NCBI GenBank assembly: GCA_051208045.1
Contig: JBPJFY010000003.1
Location: forward strand, 186,001 to 250,000
Source of the DNA: LZORAL124-50-18 sp051208045
GTDB lineage: Bacteria > Pseudomonadota > Gammaproteobacteria > Pseudomonadales > Oleiphilaceae
Length of the DNA stretch: 64,000 bases
Reading direction: 5' to 3'
Positions 59,630 through 64,000 of the stretch are shown here, one piece after another (the stretch's first letter is position 1; the number at the start of each line of letters is the position of its first letter). The position numbers and the translations under genes were made by a program. Below the pieces are notes generated by a model, which made no database searches, was not told where the DNA came from, and saw only the letters and a list, made by a program, of their open reading frames with translations.

Positions 59630-61777
59630 TTAGCCGAAATACTTCTTGCCGGATTTCGCCATTTCTTTCATGCCTTCAGTCGGCTGATAGAGCGGCCCGA
59701 GGTCGGCGTATTTTTCTGCCAGCTGGCAGAATTCGGCCATTCCAATCGAGTCAATGTAACGAAGTGCACCACCTCGGAATGGAGGGAAGCCTATACCGAA
59801 GATCAATCCCATATCCGCTTCTGCTGGCGTGTCAACAATGCCATCTTCCAGGCAACGTGCCGTTTCAATGCACAGAGGAATCATCATTCGCTCGATGATA
59901 TCTTCGTCAGTGAATTCCTGACTTCCACTGATGACCGGCTTCAACATCTCATAGACAGAATCATCTTTAACTTTCTTCTGCTTGCCTTTCTTGTCCAGCT
60001 CGTACACATAGAAGCCCTTATCGGTCTTCTGGCCAAAACGTCCTGAGTCAAACATGACGTCAATGGCCGTGGTACCTTCGTGCTTCATACGGTCCGGGAA
60101 GCCTTCAGCCATCACCTCACCCGCATGCTTGGCAGTATCCATGCCAACAACATCCAACAGATAAGCCGGGCCCATTGGCCAGCCAAACTTCTCCATGATC
60201 TTGTCGACGCGCTGGAAGTCTGCGCCATCACGCACCAGACCAATGAATCCACCAAAATACGGAAACAGGATACGGTTAACGAGGAATCCTGGGCAATCGT
60301 TTACGACAACAGGCGTTTTACCCATCGCTTTTGCGTAAGCGACAGTTGTCGCGATTGCTTTCTCACTGGACTTCTCACCACGAATAACCTCAACCAAAGG
60401 CATCATGTGTACCGGGTTAAAGAAGTGCATACCACAGAAGTTTTCTGGACGCTTCAGATTCTTCGCCAGCAGATTTACTGAGATCGTGGAAGTATTGGTG
60501 GTCAGAATCGTATCTTCCCTTACCACACCTTCTACTTCACACAGTACAATATCCTTAACTTTAGGATTCTCAACAACCGCTTCTACCACCAGGTCAACCG
60601 ATGCAAAATCACCATAGGACAACGCTGGTGTAATGTTATTGAGGACATCCGCCATCTTGTCTGCGGTCATCTTCTTGCGATCAACCCGCTTAACGAGCAG
60701 CTTCTTGGCTTCCTTCAAACCAAGATCAATACCCGCCTGGTTGATGTCTTTCATAATGATTGGCGTGCCTTTCAGGGCAGACTGATAAGCAACACCACCA
60801 CCCATGATACCTGCACCCAATACGGCTGCCTGCTTAACATCGCTAGCCAGAGGCTCAAGATCCTTCGCCTTTTTCTTCAACGCTTGGTCGTTGAGGAACA
60901 GACCGATCAGAGACTGGGACACCGTGGTTTTTGCCATTTTGGCAAACCCTTTGGCTTCCACTTCAAGCGCTTTGTCACGTGCCATGCCAGCGTGCTTTTG
61001 CATGACCTTGATGGACTCAACCGGCGCCGGGTAGTGAGGACCCGCTTGACCAGCAACAAATCCCTTCGCTGTTTCGAAGGTCATCATGCTTTCCATCGGG
61101 TTCAGCTTCAGTTTGCCGGTTTTCTCTTCACGGCGCGCTTTATAGTCAACTTTACCTTCGTTGCACTCTTTCACCAGAGCAACTGCTGCGTCCAGCAACT
61201 GTGCGGGAGCAACCACGGCATCCACTGCACCATACTTCAACGCTTCTTCAGGCTTGAATTCTTTACCCAGACAAATCCACTCGATCGCATTGTCTGCGCC
61301 GATCAATCGCGGAAGACGAACGGTACCACCGAATCCGGGAAAAATTCCCAGTTTAACTTCGGGCACACCAATTTTTGCCGCCGTGGACATAACGCGGTAG
61401 TCAGTTGCCAGACACATTTCACAACCGCCACCCAAAGCAATACCATTGATTGCTGTTACCGATGGATAGGGCAAATCTTCGAGGTCGCTGAAGATTTTGT
61501 TCGCTTCCAAGTTGTTTGCTACCAGCTCTTCTTCCGGGCCCGCAAACAATTCTGTAAACTCGGTGATATCCGCACCGACAATAAAACACTCTTTAGAGCT
61601 GGTAACGACCAACCCGTTGATCCCCTTGGCTGCTTTCAACGCATCAGTTGCAGCACGCAATTCTTCTATAGTCAGTCTGTTAAATTTATTAACAGATTCG
61701 CCTTCTAAATCGAAGTTTAACTGAGCAATACCACCTTCGATTTCTTTGACCGTGATGGCTTTACCTTCGTAAATCAT
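59630..61777 (-). CDS. fadB: fatty acid oxidation complex alpha subunit
   Basis: 715 residues, the same length as the well-studied Pseudomonas fragi enzyme. The N-terminal enoyl-CoA hydratase/isomerase domain (1-190) has INGIALGGGCEMCLATDYR with catalytic glutamates. The 3-hydroxyacyl-CoA dehydrogenase domain follows, with AVLGAGIMGGGVAYQSA near residue 318 and GMHFFNPVHMMPLVEVI. GGAG lies about nine bases before the ATG. With fadA it makes the beta-oxidation multienzyme complex. Confidence 0.98.
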   Translation of the reverse strand: MIYEGKAITVKEIEGGIAQLNFDLEGESVNKFNRLTIEELRAATDALKAAKGINGLVVTSSKECFIVGADITEFTELFAGPEEELVANNLEANKIFSDLEDLPYPSVTAINGIALGGGCEMCLATDYRVMSTAAKIGVPEVKLGIFPGFGGTVRLPRLIGADNAIEWICLGKEFKPEEALKYGAVDAVVAPAQLLDAAVALVKECNEGKVDYKARREEKTGKLKLNPMESMMTFETAKGFVAGQAGPHYPAPVESIKVMQKHAGMARDKALEVEAKGFAKMAKTTVSQSLIGLFLNDQALKKKAKDLEPLASDVKQAAVLGAGIMGGGVAYQSALKGTPIIMKDINQAGIDLGLKEAKKLLVKRVDRKKMTADKMADVLNNITPALSYGDFASVDLVVEAVVENPKVKDIVLCEVEGVVREDTILTTNTSTISVNLLAKNLKRPENFCGMHFFNPVHMMPLVEVIRGEKSSEKAIATTVAYAKAMGKTPVVVNDCPGFLVNRILFPYFGGFIGLVRDGADFQRVDKIMEKFGWPMGPAYLLDVVGMDTAKHAGEVMAEGFPDRMKHEGTTAIDVMFDSGRFGQKTDKGFYVYELDKKGKQKKVKDDSVYEMLKPVISGSQEFTDEDIIERMMIPLCIETARCLEDGIVDTPAEADMGLIFGIGFPPFRGGALRYIDSIGMAEFCQLAEKYADLGPLYQPTEGMKEMAKSGKKYFG

Positions 61778-62196
61778 CCAGTGTTCTCCAAGCGTTATTC
61801 GGATGCCAGGTTTTACCCGACATTACAGTGTGTTTATACCGATAGCAGTAACAGAACGAACAAAATTCATACGCTCGTTTGAATCGGGTGTGCAAACCAT
61901 GTTAAAAATTTGGTCATTTGTCAATTGTAAATAAGGCCACCCCATCGTCTGAAATAACACAACACCTGTGCAAAGGCGACATATACCCTATATATTCAAT
62001 ACGTTACAGATCACGCACTTATTATGTGGTTTCACAAACAGTTACAAATTTTCTTTCCTTTTTTGCGATCATCACACTACTTACCTTGGGATGGATCCCG
62101 GCACACTGTTTGTATATTGCCGACAAAGCGCTACAATTTGAGATACCAGCTATGCTTGGGTAAGCTGCCAACTAAAACAAATATGGAGTTACACAC
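61778..62196. other. divergent intergenic region between fadB and an exported-protein gene
   Basis: 419 bases. An 81-codon plus-strand frame (61918..62163) begins with TTG, has no ribosome site and is not called. A candidate promoter for the rightward gene lies at 62110. TTGACA occurs on the minus strand at 61919..61924 toward fadB but has no good -10. Confidence 0.5.
62110..62137 (+). promoter_or_regulatory. candidate sigma-70 promoter for the exported helical protein
   Basis: TTGTAT, 16 bases, TACAAT, about 60 bases before the ATG at 62197. Four and five of six positions match consensus. Confidence 0.4.
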
Positions 62197-63021
62197 ATGA
62201 GACGACGAAGTCTCCTTCACACATTTAACGCACAATTTTTTGCCCTCTCGATCGGCATGCTACTTTCAATCTGTAATACCACCCAGGCAAATGAAACGAT
62301 TGTCAGCAACATCAATCGTATTGCAGTAAATGGCTACGAAGCCGTTAATTCCTATTACAATTTTGGGGCGAATATTGGCGATAAATCGCTCCTAAGCAAC
62401 ATCAGCCAATCGGTTTCAGAAATGGAGGCGTCGATAAAATCCCTTAAAGCTGCGTCAACGGATCAGGATATCGCCGCCGAGATAAAGAAACTGGATGAAA
62501 ACTACACTACCTTCAGCACACTGGTGCGCACCAACGTCGAATACGTTCAGGAAAATGGTTACCCTGATCTTCGCCTGTCTGATGACCTGGCGAGAAGTAA
62601 TAAATCTTTCGTTGAGGATCTGGCCACATTCCGTGAAAAAATCCTGACCATGTCCGACTACCAACCCAACAGTGAAGCGGAATCCTGTAGACAAGTGGCG
62701 TTGACCCTGGCCAACCTGATGACCAAGTACTCGGCACGCAGCACATCCAGCGTAAGCCAGGTATTTCAAGGCAGTGAGACGGAACAACCCATCGCAGAAA
62801 TCGTCTCTCAAGTCGATAACGCCATCTCCGGATTACAATCGAGCAGCAAGAACAACGCTGAAACCAAAAAGCTGCTGAACTCGACATCCACCAAGTGGAA
62901 ATTTGTAAAGCGCTCCTACCTCAACTACAACGAAAAAAACGTAAATTATGTCATCAACTTATACACACAGAAGATGATTCAGGATATGAAAGAAGCCGAA
63001 CTCGCGTTCCTGGGAAACTAG
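62197..63021 (+). CDS. exported all-helical protein, unknown function
   Basis: 274 residues with a signal peptide (about 8-31, AQFFALSIGMLLSICNTTQAN). The mature chain is predicted almost entirely helical and polar, with regularly spaced hydrophobics (SVSEMEASIKSLKAASTDQD and similar), one or two cysteines and no catalytic motif. It resembles the four-helix sensor modules of chemoreceptors or PilJ-type domains in composition only. GGAG lies about nine bases before the ATG. It stands alone between divergent fadB and a terminator. Function unknown. Confidence 0.7.
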   Translation: MRRRSLLHTFNAQFFALSIGMLLSICNTTQANETIVSNINRIAVNGYEAVNSYYNFGANIGDKSLLSNISQSVSEMEASIKSLKAASTDQDIAAEIKKLDENYTTFSTLVRTNVEYVQENGYPDLRLSDDLARSNKSFVEDLATFREKILTMSDYQPNSEAESCRQVALTLANLMTKYSARSTSSVSQVFQGSETEQPIAEIVSQVDNAISGLQSSSKNNAETKKLLNSTSTKWKFVKRSYLNYNEKNVNYVINLYTQKMIQDMKEAELAFLGN

Positions 63022-63045
63022 TCTCCACTCTGGAGATGGCACGGA

Positions 63046-63074
63046 AAAAGCGAGCAGCCCTCCTGCCCGCTTTT
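63046..63074. terminator. terminator between two convergent genes
   Basis: Stem AAAAGCG-a-GCAG with CTGC-c-CGCTTTT (one mismatch) and a five-base loop, then CTTTTT. It begins 25 bases past the exported-protein stop and lies just before the next gene's stop on the other strand. Confidence 0.8.
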
Positions 63075-63078
63075 CTTT

Positions 63079-63555
63079 TTATTTAGCACTCTCTGCGCAA
63101 CGTTGCCAGCAAACTTTCAGGCAAGCACCCAGTTCATCCCACTTTTCCGGAGACAACCCCTCCCCCCATACAAGCCGGACTCCTAACGACGTAAAGGACA
63201 CCTTAAAAAAGCACGCGGCAAACGGCGCTAACTGATTGCAGATTTCTACCAGGACTTCCTGTTGAACATTTAGCGTCGTTCCCTGTCCAAGTGCTTCCGA
63301 GCTGGCGAGTAACGCCAGCTCAAATTGCGCAGGTTTGACATCCGACAGCTTATCTCTGGTCAGCGAATAAACCATCACCGGACCATCAATGCCACGCAAC
63401 CTCTCCTCCGACGCCTTACCCATTTTTACACTGAATCCCGACTTCATGGCGGCGGCCCTCAGGAGCATTTGACGCTTTTCCCTCGGCGACGGCATAATCC
63501 AAAAAATGGAGCCGGCCACAAAAAACATAATAAAGCCCACAATCAACCAGGTCAC
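63079..63555 (-). CDS. small membrane-anchored protein, unknown function
   Basis: 158 residues. One N-terminal membrane helix (2-21, WLIVGFIMFFVAGSIFWIM) is followed by PSPREKRQMLLRAAAMKSG, a basic juxtamembrane segment. A compact alpha/beta domain comes next, with VYSLTRDKLSDV, LAPFAACFFKV and an end rich in Trp/Cys (CLKVCWQRC). AAGGGGGCG lies directly before the ATG. I do not recognise the family; similar short proteins occur in pseudomonads near fadBA. Confidence 0.7.
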   Translation of the reverse strand: MTWLIVGFIMFFVAGSIFWIMPSPREKRQMLLRAAAMKSGFSVKMGKASEERLRGIDGPVMVYSLTRDKLSDVKPAQFELALLASSEALGQGTTLNVQQEVLVEICNQLAPFAACFFKVSFTSLGVRLVWGEGLSPEKWDELGACLKVCWQRCAESAK

Positions 63556-63675
63556 ATCGCCCCCTTACTAACATACGCCAAACACGTGAATTTCTTCATT
63601 TTTTTCTATTCTCTGTTTACACTAAAGGGAGCAAAACCGATCCTTTTACTGACATTACATACAAAGGACCCCCTC

Positions 63676-64000
63676 ATGGCCAATTATCGCAATATCCTGG
63701 TCGCCGTCGACCTGAACGAGGAAACCAACGTCGTGGTTTACAAGGCATCTGAGATGGCCAGTCAATATGATGCCCAACTGAGTATTGTGCACGTTGTAGA
63801 GCCTTTGGGCTATGCTTATGGTGGAGATATCCCCATTGACATGACTGAGGTACAGTCGCAGCTCAAAGGTCACGCCGCAACTCAGCTGCAGAAAATTGGT
63901 TCACAGTTTTCTATCCCGGAAGAAAATCAATATGTTGTCATCGGAAGGCCAGAAGCTGAGATTCACCGCATGGTAGAAGAAAGTGGTTACGACCTTGTGG
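63676..64000 (+). CDS. universal stress protein, UspA family (cut by window edge)
   Basis: The first 108 codons are visible. The start MANYRNILVAVDLNEETN, then YDAQLSIVHVVEP and YVVIGRPEAEIHRM, are the classic UspA-family strands. The C-terminal G-x2-G-x9-G(S/T) nucleotide motif, if present, lies outside the window. AAAGGA precedes the ATG. These small cytoplasmic dimers are induced by starvation and stress. Confidence 0.92.
   Translation, partial: MANYRNILVAVDLNEETNVVVYKASEMASQYDAQLSIVHVVEPLGYAYGGDIPIDMTEVQSQLKGHAATQLQKIGSQFSIPEENQYVVIGRPEAEIHRMVEESGYDLV

Noticed and set aside
61877..61897. GTTTG-N11-CAAAC dyad upstream of fadB as a PsrA/FadR-type operator
   Set aside because: PsrA sites have the opposite half-site order and a 2-4 base spacer; no FadR match either.
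61918..62163. 81-codon frame with one hydrophobic stretch upstream of the exported-protein gene
   Set aside because: TTG start without ribosome site, and the candidate promoter for the downstream gene lies inside it.

Overview
The window comes from a gammaproteobacterium of the Pseudomonas/Hahella/Marinobacter/Ketobacter sort. That is an inference from protein content and gene order. Supporting blocks are MFS-aroC-prmB, cysI-DUF934, cheR/cheV beside flgA-flgM-flgN, smc-zipA-ligA, trpS-scpA-scpB-rluB, the TCA block gltA // sdhCDAB-sucAB-lpd-sucCD, and topA beside fadBA. Base composition is moderate. Both ends cut genes: a phasin on the left and a universal stress protein on the right. No rRNA, tRNA, CRISPR array or recognisable transposase was seen.

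Layout. 0-7 kb: phasin (partial), MFS transporter, chorismate synthase, PrmB, a DUF4892-like exported protein, a small membrane protein, a DUF445 membrane protein and NfuA, all on the minus strand. 7-13.5 kb: metH, then cysI-type sulfite reductase with its DUF934 partner. 13.6-20 kb: a periplasmic solute-binding protein, a short CPA2 antiporter, cheV-cheR, flgA and the flgM-flgN pair behind a near-consensus sigma-28 promoter, and an uncharacterised MshEN-like membrane protein. 20-24 kb: cyclophilin, mnmC and a CBS-domain protein. 23.9-27.4 kb: a small AT-richer island bounded by two diverged copies (about 205 bp) of one repeat in inverted orientation. It holds a glycine-rich lipoprotein gene, a PEP-CTERM-like exported protein, a beta-helix-like gene broken by one extra base in its signal peptide, and a possible 43-residue ORF. 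27.4-40.3 kb: chromosome maintenance and division (ligA, zipA, smc, a GntR regulator, scpA, scpB) with a diguanylate cyclase, rluB and trpS. 40.4-53.7 kb: a nearly complete TCA-cycle cluster with gltA divergent from sdhCDAB-sucAB-lpd-sucCD. 53.8-64 kb: a beta-hydroxyacid dehydrogenase, topA, a coiled-coil membrane protein, fadBA, an exported helical protein, a small membrane protein and the start of a universal stress protein.

Functional links. The TCA cluster encodes citrate synthase, succinate dehydrogenase, the 2-oxoglutarate dehydrogenase complex with its own E3, and succinyl-CoA synthetase. fadBA feeds acetyl-CoA into it. smc-scpA-scpB supply the whole bacterial condensin from two neighbouring minus-strand operons. 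flgA-flgM-flgN and cheV-cheR are the edge of a flagellar/chemotaxis region.

Most unusual features: (1) the inverted-repeat island at 23.9-27.4 kb; (2) short tandem duplications lying exactly across or beside the stop codons of four genes (nfuA 20-bp unit, the solute-binding protein about 16 bp, scpB 19 bp, trpS 17 bp), the trpS case multiplying a TGATG stop/start junction; (3) a cluster of perfect palindromes between sdhB and sucA; (4) a TrpRS with a four-cysteine motif like that of [4Fe-4S]-containing TrpRS. All coordinates and motif calls come from reading the sequence; family names come from memory, not from a database search.
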